Shown here: positions 13,601 through 25,974 of the stretch, piece after piece
How the letters are laid out: every line of letters starts with the position of its first letter
Position numbering within the stretch: position 1 is the first letter of the stretch
Source: Amblyornis subalaris
Lineage: Eukaryota; Chordata; Aves; Passeriformes; Ptilonorhynchidae
Reading direction: 5' to 3'
DNA: 64,000 nucleotides
Assembly: GCA_018881555.1 (NCBI GenBank)
Contig: JACAXG010000007.1
Span: 448,643-512,642 of the forward strand
Position numbers and translations under genes: made by a program
Notes under the pieces: model-generated
Told to the model about the DNA's origin: nothing
Databases searched by the model: none
The model's input: the letters and a program-made list of their open reading frames with translations, nothing else

Positions 13601-14239
13601 TGCTTGGCCAGTGGGGTTCTGACACTCTCCCTTACTGACACCAGACTATATTCAGTGTAATTAACCAAGTTTATCATTATTCCTGACTCTCAGCACAGCA
13701 AATCAGACCCAAATCTGCTGAAGTGAACACACACTCTGAGTAAGACACACAGTTNATTATTATCTGCATATGAAACAGCTTAGATTGCAGGGCCTCTTGA
13801 TTTTGTCCTCCTGTGCTATCAAAGAATGGCATTGGTAGATGATACAAAACAGTTGGATTTTCAGATGTAAAATATTTCAAATAAAACTCCCCAAAACTTT
13901 CAACAGCTGACTCATTTGTGGCACATGATGTTGCNTAATAACATGGAAATCAAATATCAGGATTGCATTTCACCACCAAGTCCCAGGGGGTTAATAAAGG
14001 AGTCTGTTTGCTGATTGTTTTCCTGAGATATAAAAGTACATTAGTTTCTCATCAATGTGCAGTTCATCTCTACATTTTCCCTGATGGCCTTCCCAATAGC
14101 ATTGTGGGCAGGAGTGAAAGGGCCACAGGGATTTCGGAACAAATCCTTCACAGAATAATTTACAATATGTACATTTGTTTACTTCTGCCATAATTGCTAC
14201 ATCTGCTTTCTTGACACTAATTAATAAAGCCTCGTTTAA
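10693..14239. other. Non-coding stretch
   Basis: No recognisable gene or interspersed repeat. The sequence is mostly AT-leaning with short chance frames. The minus frame 13991-14191 (66 codons) has a C-x2-C, C, C-x2-C, C spacing that superficially suggests metal binding, but its codons show no third-position bias and no family matches it. Confidence 0.55.
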
Positions 14240-14434
14240 TTAATTGTGTTCTCTGAGGAAGGTGGTGTTGACATTTTGCAGCTGGTACTTGCGAGGGGAG
14301 CTGTGGAAGGCAAAGTTCTTGACAGCATCCCTGGTTTGAAGTCCTGCAGCTCCCCATAGCCCTGCCAGCGCCCATGGCCCACAGCTGGAAGGAACACGCT
14401 GGATCTGAGCCTTCAGTCCTCCTGGAACTGCCAA
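14240..14434 (-). pseudogene. Possible coding relic: minus-strand patch with frame break
   Basis: A 64-codon minus-strand frame ends in TAA at 14240-14242. Its last 26 sense codons look strikingly coding: 19 of 26 end in G or C although the surrounding DNA is AT-rich, and the residues are well mixed (ending ...VNTTFLREHN). Upstream, the coding-like pattern moves to another frame: 14323-14382 reads as GRWQGYGELQDF-type sequence with about 16 of 20 codons ending in G/C. The two frames meet at 14318-14325 with a net shift of two bases (or minus one). A pyrimidine tract and 'ttttttggcag' precede the patch on the minus strand, so it could instead be a short exon. I do not recognise the protein. 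It could be a decayed gene fragment, a last exon with a sequencing indel, or coincidence. Confidence 0.28.
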
Positions 14435-15328
14435 AAAAACTTCAAGTGGAGAAATAACAGTCCAAAATCTGACTTGAGTCTAAATAAATCCCAAACCTAG
14501 AAACAGATATGGGGATAGCGTACCTTGAGTTTCCTCTCAATGAGGCCTCCTCCTCCATTTATTTACTTATTTAGATTTATCTAAACTTCCTTGGGTCCAA
14601 GTCGGATGTGATGGGACAGATCTTGTTCTGGATCAAGTTAATATCAGCCCGACACGCCTGCCTTGCACATCATTCCTGTGTGTGTCTGCATGTCTTGTTT
14701 TACACAGACGGGCAATCATGCATACAAATGCTCCTATAATTTATCCCAGAGTTACTGAACTGTTTATACAGGCAACTTTCCATCTATTCCTAACACTCCA
14801 CATTCTACAGAGGTGTTTTCTCTTGTTTCCAAAATATTATTCTTCATTAATTGAATTTGGTAAAACAGCTATACCTTTGAGAGCCAGAGATTCTTAATCT
14901 CCTAACAGGCTCTTTCAGGTCAGGGGAAGAAGAAAGTCTAGTATTTTCCACAGTGCTATGCAGCCTACTAATTTCTTGTCAAAATGGCATGTGTTTACCA
15001 TCCCTCATTGATACTCTGACTGGACTTTAGCAGGGAAACCTTTGCCAACAACCACTTTACAAGCAACACCAGCACATTTCTCCCCGAGAGCTATTTTTTA
15101 AGAACACTTTCTTTAAGGAAAATTCTTTTCACAAAATTTCGTGGCTGATCTGTCCCGCTCCCAGCCTGGCTGTGCCGATTTCAGCACCATCACACCAGGA
15201 ATGAATGTGATTGTTTTTGGTGGCACGATGTCACATGCATTGACCATATCCCTGGCAACAGGGAGCCTGCCCTGTGGCTNTTTAGGAAGAAAGAAATGGA
15301 GTGAATCAGAATAAGCCACAGTCCCTGC

Positions 15329-15363
15329 AAAAAGAGGGGAAAGAAAAGAAAGGAAGAAAGGAA
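15329..15363. repeat. Purine-rich (GA) low-complexity tract
   Basis: An uninterrupted run of A and G (aaaaagaggggaaagaaaag and onwards) about 35 bases long. On the minus strand it is a polypyrimidine tract, but no convincing exon follows it. Confidence 0.8.
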
Positions 15364-15671
15364 CAGCCACGGAGTGGGGTCTGGGAAGATTAGGTGCTGG
15401 TTTGAAAACACCAAGGCAATGGACTGAAACCCAAAAGATTACTTGTCTACTTTCTGGCTGTACCAATAATCATTCTCTGCTAATTACCTTCCCTTTGGTG
15501 CCCTGGGTGCCATCAGCAGTGTCACAGCAGTACCCAGGACAGCCCAGGGGTGCACAATGCATGTGCTGGGGACGTGCCCTGGCATCAGCCACCACACACA
15601 TTTCAGGAAGGAGTTTCAATGCCCGAGTTTATTTTGCTTTGCTTGCAAACACCTGAGGTCTCAGATTCGGC

Positions 15672-15685
15672 AAAAAAAAAAAAAA
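15672..15685 (+). repeat. Poly-A tract (A14)
   Basis: Fourteen consecutive adenines following 'gattcggc'. No retroposon body is recognised upstream. Confidence 0.9.
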
Positions 15686-18600
15686 GTAAAAGCACTGCAT
15701 GTCATTCCCTTTAGGGCTCCACATAAAAATCCTATCAGTGCTTTATAGACAGCAGTATGGTTGTTTTCCCAGCTTCAAATGCTTTCCTGTTCCTGCTACT
15801 CATCCAGATGGAAAGGTTCTGCAAACAAAAGCCTAGTACAGTGAAGGCATGTGTNAGTTTGCTTCCAGACACTTCGGATTGCAGACGTTTGTCTTATTTT
15901 TTGCTGTTGGCAAATCTGTAATTGAAGGGCATAACTAGAGGTTTATCAGAAATGCAGAAAAAACCACTCTCTTCCTGTTCTCTTTCACTCTGTCTTTCCT
16001 GCAAAGCAAGTTATCAGCAAACACCAGTCAACATTTGACTGCTGTAATGCAGGTGATTACAAGAAATAAGAAATATTTGGTTTTTCTGAGTGTTTTCTGT
16101 CTTGGTTTGTACCCAGGGTGCCACTTCCACTTTAAATTGTATTTCACCGCTGTTATCTGAAGCCCACAGCTCATAACAAAAAGAGCTGATTACGTAAAAA
16201 CAAAATGAAATAATGACATTGGGCTGTCAAAGCCAAATACCCTCACTGCAAATCCCAGGCTGGGCCTGGAGCCGGCAGCTGGATGGCAGAGCAGCAGGAA
16301 TGCCTTTGTGGGAGTGGAGAGGAAACGCGTGCTCCTCATGGACAGGAGTGGGGCAGCCTCTGCACTCAACTGTCACAAGTGTTTTTGCTGGCTTCTAGAT
16401 CAGAAGGGGTACAGAAGGTAGGGAGCACTGGCATCCTTAAATTTTGAATCACTACAGCATCTTAATCTGATGTTTTGTTGGATAATTTTGCAGTACTCCT
16501 CCGCCCTCTTACTGTAAGCAGAATAAAAATGTGTGAAACTGCTCCCTTTTGCAAGATAAGGTTTGAATTTTAATTTTTAACTCATCAGAAAAAGAAACTA
16601 TCATTTCAGAAAGGCTGCTATTACTGTTAAATTAGGAAGTCAAAAGTCAGTTTTACATAGAGGAGTTTGGGTTTTAGTAGAGCTTACTACTAGAATAAAG
16701 GTATGGCTTTGATAAGTTTGGAACACATCCAAACTACAAATCAGAGTTTTTAACTTCCAAAGCTGGCATGCAGTCGGCTGCCTTTGTTTTCCTCTGTTTT
16801 TTTTCAGAGCTCTTGGCAACTTCTACTCTAGCTGTGCTAGTTAAGAGTAGTAGTATCTATAGGATTAGTGCCAGAAATAAACAAAAAAAATCACTTTAGA
16901 CCCATGCTTCAGAGAAGCCCTGTCATGAAAGGGAGCTGGAAAGATCTTTCCCCTTGAGTAAAGCAAATGACATGAAAAAAACTGAGAAATGCCATTCAAA
17001 GCCAGGATCACACCCTGGGACAAGACCAAGACTCTGGAAGGCTTCTGTATCTTGGAAAGCTGGGTTCATAGCAAGGGTGGTAAACTCATTCTTAATATAA
17101 AGAAGAAATCTCTTAAAAAAGGAGATTGAATGGGTTTAGGTAAGTACCATCTCTTTAGGCTCTCTTCAGGAGCTTGGATGCCTCTCTCATGAAACCTACA
17201 GATGCTCCTACCTCCTGCTTGTNTCTGAAAGTTTCAGCTATAAATTATGGTAGTGAATATCAGTGAAAGAAAAACAAATACATAATTAAAGACTTGACTG
17301 GGAAGCAGGCAGAAGTTCAGGCAGAACATCTCCCTGGTTCAANTCCACTGCTGCCCAGCCTGAAGACCCCTGTCTGGGCTGAGGTGCAGTGGAGGGGCAG
17401 CATGACCCACAGCAGCTTGGGAGCTGGCAAATGTCCAGAGCATCAAGGTGTCTTCAGAGGCCTGAAGTACTGTGAAGATAATACTCTCTGCATGCCTGAG
17501 CACCATGTTCTATCTCTGCAAACATTCCTTGGCAGCACCTCATGCTAAGCTCACCTCAAATTTGTACTGACCTGCTGTGAACACCAATTCATGTCCCAAG
17601 GCACCTACTCACCAGCTGGACAGGAAAGAGGTTTTCTTTACTCTGTCCCATCAACCTTTGTGTTTATAGGTAGCTCCAGGGGCACTTTAAAGTATATTCC
17701 CACTGTGCTTGCACAGAATATTTAGGTATGAATAGAGAGAATTAACCAAAAATCCCCCTAACAAAGAAACAAACGAACCTCAAACTGTGCAAACTGATAC
17801 TCCCATCCCTCGCTGGCACTTCGGAGGAGCTTTGACAGTGTCACATGGGTGGTACCAGAGCAGGTGCTCCACTGCCATTCCCAAATTTCACACAGAAATA
17901 GATCAAGCTTCGCTTCACCTCCAGTACAGCTGAGTCAGGTTCCTGTTGAACAGAAAATACATGACATTTTGCTTCTTGCAAACAGCTTCTTGCTGTTAGG
18001 AAACTGTTTGTGACATGCCCNGCCCTAGAGGAGTGCCAGGCACAATTAATATTGTTTAACAAAGCATTTGGCTTGCCTCTGATGAACAGGAAAGGTCAGA
18101 GGGCAGGGACCTATGCTGAAAGCTAATTGCTGAAGTTATTTGTCTGGCTTGTGTTAGATGCTTGGATCCTGCTATACAAGTCAGAAGTGCGGAGTGCCCT
18201 AAGTGCAATATTGTAATTTAAATGCTTAGAACACAAGAGAGAAACAATTGACTGATCATCTCATTAGAAGCTTAGCTATTTACATCTGGACAGCTTTTCC
18301 ACTTTGATCTTGTAAGAAAAATGAATGGAAGTTTAGGACATGTTTAATTGCTTTTGTAAAGGCTTGGATCCAAGCAAAACACACTTACAATCTGGGAAAT
18401 AACAAGGAGAGGTTGTAAACTTATTAAATACCTCTGACCTGTTCTAGATACCAAACCAGAAATTTCCAAGGTTAAAGAATTTAAGAGTACTGACTCCTGG
18501 TTTCCATTTGACTCCCATTACAAACCTCATTTGTATGCTACTAAACAAAACAATATACTTCTCCCTGTGGACACATGAATGAGTTACATTGTCATTGTTT

Positions 18601-19050
18601 GGTTTTATTTTTTGCCCCTTACAGTCTTCAAAAAAACTGCAAGTGCTGTTGCTGGAAAACTTCATGAGGAGAGAAATCTCTGCTCCCATCTATTGGTGAG
18701 CAAGAGAAGCATGCCCATAAAAATAGTGAATCTGTTTAGTTGTTTTACCCAGGTCACTGGATGGACAGATAATCTAGAGGTAGAGGCTCTCTGGTACCAT
18801 CTGCTTCTTTGTATTTCACTGCTCATTCTTCCAGTGGCACTTTTGGGGAGAAGCCATAATTACATTTCAATGACCACAAAGTCCTACCAGTCTTCTCAGT
18901 ATCCTATAATGGGATGACTTCTCTGTTAGTGCTTGCAAAGGATTTAAAAAGTAGATGTGATGGGGAAACACGTCCATGATGGGGCTGAACAAAGGAAAGG
19001 TTTTTTAAGTGCAAACCATGGTAACAGCAGCAGAAATGAGACATTTTGGA

Positions 19051-19104
19051 GGCTGGACTAGATGGTCTCTAAGGATCCCTTCCAACCCAAACCATTCTGT
19101 GATG
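19051..19104 (+). mobile_element. CR1 LINE, 3'-end fragment
   Basis: The run 'ggctggactagatggtctct' then 'aaggatcccttccaacccaa' then 'accattctgtgatg' is a near-consensus avian CR1 3' terminus. It differs from the copy at 1955-2031 in the subfamily-informative part (cccttccaacccaaacc here, cttttccaacctaagtg there), so the two came from different CR1 lineages. The element is severely 5'-truncated: nothing clearly CR1-like is visible beyond about 19045. Confidence 0.88.
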
Positions 19105-20254
19105 TTCACTGAAAACTTTTACTCAGTCATGAAATAATTAATTTGATTTTAGATTGGGTTTTAGGAATGTGTGCCTACAGGAAATTCACAGCATCAGCTG
19201 GAAACGGCTCATTGGACTGTAGCCAAAGGTGCTGAAGAAGATGGTTGTATTTGCTGTGGACTGTTTTCCCAACGTTAATGGTATCTTTGCTTTGCCACTA
19301 GCAAAGGCCTCGTGATTTCAAAGAGTTTCATACTTGCAAGTGATGAACTATTGCCTGAAGGTGCTCAGAAAACATTCCCGGTGGGAAGGGACACAATGCT
19401 GTACACAACTTTAAAGAATGAACACAGCCTTGTTGCTAGCAGGAACTGGGTTCTGGGTATCCAGTGGTTAGAAGTGGTGGCAAGATTCCAACTACGTGGA
19501 GGAGAAAGTAGTCAAAAGGAAATAAATTACTGGATTCATATGGAAGGGCTGAATTTCTGAGCTCATCAGCTCCTTTGCTTGAATTTTCTCAGCATCAGAA
19601 TCTNAAGTGAAGCCTCATTGCCATTGTTAGGAGCAACATTCAGTCTTGCCACGCTCTCCTCAGTGGTCATTGCTATTCCCAGATCATTAGGAAGAGTTGA
19701 ACAAGCACAGTAAGGAATGTAAAAGAGGGTTGGAGGGAAAAGATGCTGCTGAATAAATCCATACTGGGGTGAACACAGTGCTGAGACAGAATATCATTCA
19801 GCAGAAAGGTTTATCACTAAAAACTGGCATGTTGCAGTTGAACTGGGATTTTCTAAAGAGAACTGCACCCCCAGACAGCTGACTGATGAGTTCACAGGAT
19901 AAAAGACTGTTCAGGAGTTCATCCACTGAAAGGCTCTTTACAGGCTCTACTTTCTCACGGTCCCGCTCTGGAAGGAGTTACTGTGCTTGTAAGAGTTACA
20001 CAGCCCATGCCTGTCCTCCCATTGTTTCAAGCTAAGGGAACATCAGCTGGTTTTGCTATTGTGAGCAGGGGCCACGATGGAGGGCTAATTGCTTCTGTTC
20101 AGCTAAATGTCTGTTTTATGGGGCCAGGCGATTGCAGGCTCCGAGCTGGACAATGGGACAGCGGCCTGAGCCTGTGATCTCCCTCAGACAGTGAGCATTT
20201 AGGCCACTTCTGAGAGAGCTGGCAAGAAAACTCCTTGTTTCTTTTTCCGCACAA

Positions 20255-20310
20255 TAAATAACAACGCCAAAAGATAATTAGGTAATTCAGAGTGGATAAT
20301 GATTATCCAT
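20255..20310. promoter_or_regulatory. Candidate homeodomain-site cluster with 17-bp palindrome
   Basis: Within about 35 bases there are taatta (20275-20280), gtaatt (20282-20287) and the palindrome tggataatgattatcca (20293-20309). The palindrome has perfect 8-bp arms around one central base and presents two inverted GGATAAT half-sites. TAAT-core motifs are the binding sites of many homeodomain factors, and clusters of them are common in conserved developmental enhancers. That it is an enhancer is inference only: such AT-rich motifs also arise by chance. Confidence 0.2.
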
Positions 20311-22091
20311 GGTTTGGGAGGAATTTCTTTTTGACAAAGACTCCTCTGCATCTGTAGTACAAACTGATTTTACTGCAAACTTGCCATCAGCCAGAGGAAG
20401 AAGCTTCCCAGGGGAGCTTTTAAGGTGTGAAGCGTTTGTTAATGCTAGATGCACACAAGGAGACAGAAAGGTTATTCCTAGCAAGCCACATTACGTCCTT
20501 GCTAAAGAAAATGTGAACATTTCTACCACTTGGTGGAATCAAGGTACAGAAACATATATTCCTAAAAGAAGGGCCTTCTTTGGTATTTTGGGGTTTTGTT
20601 TTGAGACCAGTGATCACATGCCAGGCTNTGCAAGAGGCAGGTCTCTGAGCCTGCTAGAATCATGCTTCATTGCCTCTGTGGCAAAAAAAAATGAATCCTA
20701 CCTAAATTTTAACTAGCCAGTTGACTCTGCAGCACCAGGACACAGAGTTTACCCCCNCTGCTCTTCCTTTCTTTGATACTCAGATGGTTGAGCACCAGAG
20801 GCAGCATTTCAGGGATGTTGAGGGGCAGAGGTAAAGTAGCATGTGCAGCTGGTTTCTTAATCCTGACCTATTTTAATGATGAAAATTAAAGTAGCCCTAT
20901 GGACGTTCACTGGCATCCTGTAACAGGATCTTCACAGAAAGTCAGCCTAAGTAGGTCTGGATACTGACTTTGAACTCAACTTGATTCATTACTTACAGGT
21001 GAGGGTGTAAAGACAGTTTTCCAAATAGAAATGCCTTGCCTTATACATTGCTGTCCTGTCCCCCTAAATTTCAAGGCATGTAGATTTCTCCTCTTCCCAG
21101 GTAATTTTTAAATTCTAAATATTCTTGCCTTTCTTTTTCAATCCAAAATAAATGTGAGCACTAAAAATGTGCTTTCTCTAATCTACAATAAACATAGCAT
21201 TTTCAGAAAACAGCATGAGTTTTACAGATTAATCTAAAATGGCAAAATTCAAGCACAACTGTTCTTCATATCTAGTTGCTGCCACTAGAGTGGGCCCAGT
21301 AATAACTACAAGACAGACAATTAAAACCAGAAAAAAGCCATATGTTACTTTTGTCCTGTATTATGCCTGTGGCTTAATTACAGAGATGCATTGTGTGCTT
21401 AACTAAAAAGCAATAAAGGCACTGCAAGAAGTACTATTATTGAGTCAGCATCACCCCCTGAAAATCAGCTTAGTTTCTTTCGGTGGAAATCCCTGTAATT
21501 CCTTATGTTCACCTTTCCCTCCAGTGCTCCATATCCAAGCCTACAGTTTGTTGGTACTGGTACCAATAGTCACCAAAGGGTGAAGACAGGTAACAAACAA
21601 GACCACAATCAAATCCTACCAGTTCAGCAGTGTGCACCCACCACGCAAAAGGTGAGCTGGATGAGAAGCTGTGAGCTCAGAGATGTCTGATCTTCACAGC
21701 AGATCTCAAAGCTGGGGATGGCCCACCACGGATGAGGGCACGGGGTGCAAAAAGAAGCACAAAAGCACATGGTGAAAAACCTGCAGAATGGGGGTGGATG
21801 CAGAGAAGCTGAAAGTTGTATTTAAGAAGTTCATTGTGAACACAGAGTGCTGCAGGAAGCAGCAAGCTTATCAGAGATCTTTGCGTTGCCTACAGTATCA
21901 AATGTTATGTTCACAGGGAGACCAGACCAACAAATTGGCAGGATATGTCAATAGAGTCTAGACTGGAAAAGTCTCCTGAGAAATTAATTTCCAAATCTTT
22001 AATCTACCACATTTTATGTATTTTTATCTACAATAGTGCAGCTTTTCACACATCCCTACTTTGAGAAAAATGCAGTTAAATACTGTTGGGG

Positions 22092-22104
22092 AAAAAAAAA
22101 AAAA
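22092..22104 (+). repeat. Poly-A tract (A13)
   Basis: Thirteen consecutive adenines after 'gttgggg'. It is a simple mononucleotide run. Confidence 0.88.
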
Positions 22105-25100
22105 GAATTAATGTGTTCTTTTCTTTATATAACTTCACATTTTCCCAAATGCAACTTGAAGCCTCATCCAGGGAAACATTTACATATGTGCTTGTGTCAT
22201 TCTGACTGCCCCCACACTTCCTGTTCTCACTGGAGCCCATCCGATGCTTTAAACTAGGTGTTGAAATGCCCTACTGAACCAAAGCCACTAATTTAGATTT
22301 CTTCGTCTTTAAGGTGGAGAACAAAAAGATATCTCCCTCCCGGAAGCCTCAAGGGTTTGCAAGAAAGGAGGTGATGTGGGAAACCGTGGGTTCCTCTTCT
22401 CCCAGGTGACATCAAGAGCTCTTTTTTGGGAAAGAAACCCCACTTCATCTGAATACAACAGAGAACAGGTATTAGACTGTTTTGAAATGTGTACATGGTA
22501 TAAGCTCATGGACATTCTTCTGTATGTTCTACTTAAAGAACTGTCACTGCATGCACATTGAAAGGAGAAGTGGAAAAAGCACAGCCTCTGAAGAGATCAT
22601 CAGTATTTCTTTCCTCCCAATATGGCTCTTTCTTTAATTCCTTTTCCCTTTTCCAGAGAAGTGTATCAGATTGTTCTGAACAGGATGCCTTATCTGTGAC
22701 TTATGCACAGGACACCCACCAGTGGAGAGTATCTGCTGATCAAGTCACTGCTGAAATCACTGTGATTTTACACCACGATAAAACACACCACAGCGACAGA
22801 GCACACAGGCAGTTATTTCCTGTCGCAGACAAACACCCATTGAGCGCTCCCCACCACATCTGGGGAACCTGTCTTACCCTATTGCTTTTCTTGTTGCTTT
22901 TCAGGATATTTCACTGAAGGAATGAGAACAAATCAACTACAAACTTGCACGGAAAAAGCACACAAATTTTAGATGTTAATCTCCAATNATCAGTGACTGA
23001 AAGGGCAAAGGACCCTGCTCCAGTGCCATACTCAATATTCCTCACAGGTGAGCTATTCCACAGCCCTTGCTTTTCTTTGTCAACTCTTTCTGACAGCAGT
23101 TAGAAGATTTTTAGTTTTAACTCCAAGTTTTTTCTGCATATAGTATTTTCATCTGTCCATCCCCTCTCTGTCAAAGAGAAATGACCCCTCACCTCTGGTG
23201 CTAAATNAGACAGTCCTTCCTGTGATTCTTGGAAAATCCCCCTTGTCGTTCGTTGAGGGAAGCACTTTTTTCTTAGGGACATCTTTAATGTGGCCATATT
23301 GTTCTTTCATCACAACACAAAATCCTTAATAAAAAGCAGCAGTTTGTTTGGAACATTATGCAAAGGAAAGCACATCAAAGTACCTGGAATGATGGATCAT
23401 CAAAACTTGAAATGGTCCAATCCTCTTTTTAGTGATATTCTGGAGTCTTTTCCATAACTGGTGTGTTGCTGAAAGATAAATGTGAGATAATAGGATCCTA
23501 CCAGCACTGAGCCCCTCTGAGAGTTTACTGCACTTTTGGAATTTATATTTTCAGTTTGTCATTCCCCAAATAGTCACAGCTCTTTACCCTCTGTGCTTTA
23601 GTTTCCAACACATCACTTCCACACCACTGTTCTCTTTGAGCAGTGCTGTCCGTGTCTAGAGTGTGGTGGAAGCAAGAGTCAGAACCACCCAGCCTGCCTC
23701 AAAGAGTGGGTTTTTCTCGTGGTGAAATCCTGGTTTAAACACAGCCAAAGCCTGTGTCTGTTTCATTACTGCATTTAAGAAGAAGAGTTCTTTTAAGAGC
23801 TATTTTTGCCACTCCCGTGAACCCGAAGCAGTCATTGTGTTTTGCTGGTTTCTACTGTGTAATTTCAATATGCAACAATCTCTCCAAGTTGGATAATTTG
23901 GAATCCACGCACGCTTTGCAGTTTCAAGATAATTTGATCTGAATAGCAGTCTCATGTAAATGTTTTGGCAGCAGTGAAAATACCCTCAACATTACTACTT
24001 GCAGCTTGAAACACCAATAACGATTTTACATGCTGGCAATGAAAGAGCTTGATAGGCAGGTTAAAATCATTAATTCCTCTCTCTGAAACTGATATTTTCT
24101 CACTGAAAGGTCTGAAAACAAATCTACTTTCAACAGGTTATTTCTGTATTAATGTGATACCAGCAACATCTGTGCAGCTCCCTCTCTTCTCCTGTGGGCA
24201 AGCACTGTTAGGGGAGCTGGAAGGAACACAGCTCTTGCTTGCTTCACCCCACAGCTGTAGGGAAAACATGGGATATGATGTTTGAAGTGTTGGATAATTG
24301 GAGGAAGTGAATGGAGAATGATAACAACAGCAATAGGGAAGTTTCTCAAGCGATTTGAGAAGGTTGTCTGGTGCAGGCTGGATGTTTGATCATCTGTGCA
24401 CTGGATACCCACTTCTCTCTACTTGAATAATACATTGGAACCAAGAATTGTTTACTTTAAAATATCAAAATGAGAAATGACCATGTTCTGAAAATAAAAC
24501 CTGCGAGTTTCAACTCTGCCACCTCTAGGAAAGCCCAGTGGGAGGGATAGGATTGCTAGAACTAGGGGAGGCCTCCTTTTCCTTATTTGTTATCATTTAA
24601 CAAAATCTGAAGGCATCTTCCTTTGCAGAGAGCAGGAAATCATTCCTGTGCAGCTCCAGGGCCACACAGAGGTTATGGTGCCCANTTCACTTGTGGTGTT
24701 AAACAACAGAGGGCTTCAGCATTGTACTGGGGCTGTACTGACTCACCAAACCCNGGCCAAGAGAAAACAGAAGAGCACACGCACAACGGAGCATTTCTGA
24801 CTCAGTAATAGATGAAAACACAGTGCTCTTTGGCTGCCTTCTCCCTCCAGTGTTCTCAGATACAACTGGTTGGGTTCCACTAGGGGGGAGATTTCTCAGN
24901 GTCACATTTGGGAACACATGGGCAGTGGAAAAAAAATTCCATACAAAATGTTCCTGTTAATCGGCAATTGTTTTTTGAAACCTGAACATTATGAATCCAT
25001 GTTATACTCTCAGCCTTTGCCCTAAGTCTGCTTGGAGTTAGTAACCTGAAGTTTTACGGCAATAAACTGTGGTATCCTATTGAGCAGGACTAGTGTATGG

Positions 25101-25974
25101 GTTATAACAAACACAACCTTGCCTCTGCATGTCACTGGGAAACAAAAGGGATTGTGCACATTATCAGTTTATAATGTCTGCATCTGGGAGACAGTGTAGC
25201 TGCCACTTCAGGATGAGGCAGCCCAAGCACTGTCAAGACCTGTGAGGTGCTTGCCTTATATAGAGTGAAATGTGGTGTCACTGACTTTAGCAGCAAAATT
25301 CTCAAGGACTTTTGTGTTCTGTGCCAAAGATGCATTGATACTCTCCATACATGGAAGCAAGTGTTTTACCAGAACCAGCATGATTTTTGCTAATCAGGGA
25401 ACATGTAATCACTTGGGCGATTTGTAGCAATATTTATGAAATGTGAATCTTGGATTTATTTTGCACAGATTATCTTATTTTTCTATCCAAAGTTGCTTGT
25501 TATGCGAACTCTGAGGACTGTTAAATATCGCATGACATTCGAAAAACAGAACTTTCCAAAGCCCCTTTTTATTGTGTTGGTTTTTTCCTCTCTTTGGCTA
25601 AACCTATTCTGGGTTAATATTCTTTTCAAAGTTAACCTTTCTTGATCAGTGCTTTTAATGCAGCTGTTCCAGTCAGCCGAGGAAGATGTTACAAAATCTT
25701 CTCTCCCACTGCTGCATGACCAAGGATGTTTCAATGGAAACATGGTCCTTTTGATCTGATTTATTTGGGAGTTCTTCTTCTGCAGCTTGTATCTCAGCAG
25801 AAAACCTAACAATCTGTTTGCTCTTACTGGGAAAAAGAGGTTGTCGCCCTGCCAACATAATTACATTGGTGAGTTAGGGAATAATGAGTGAGAACAGATG
25901 AAATATTTAGATATAAATAGTCTGTTTTCATGTGCTGTGATTGTCGCTAATAAGGCAGGGACGTGTGGTTTGTG

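Larger units (their letters stand above)
14435..19050. other. Non-coding stretch
   Basis: No recognisable gene. It contains a purine-rich patch (15329-15363), a 14-nt poly-A tract (15672-15685) and a 14-bp near-palindrome, ttagatttatctaa, at 14571-14584. A sequence resembling a polymerase III B box (ggttcaantcc) occurs near 17336 without a matching A box, so no tRNA is called. Confidence 0.55.
19105..25974. other. Non-coding stretch
   Basis: No gene recognised. The plus frames 20309-20716 (135 codons) and 22558-22917 (119 codons) are the longest. The hydrophobic end of the second is simply the translation of a pyrimidine tract at about 22880-22903. A homeodomain-site-rich patch (20255-20310) is listed separately. 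A perfect AP-1/MARE-type site, tgagtcagca, lies at 21441-21450. A poly-A run is at 22092-22104. Confidence 0.55.

Noticed and set aside
17330..17365. tRNA/SINE B-box-like word ggttcaantcc
   Set aside because: No A box at proper spacing and no cloverleaf. The following sequence does not continue as MIR.
22558..22917. 119-codon frame ending in an apparent membrane anchor
   Set aside because: The hydrophobic run is the translation of a pyrimidine tract (about 22880-22903) that itself looks like a splice acceptor. There is no other coding evidence.
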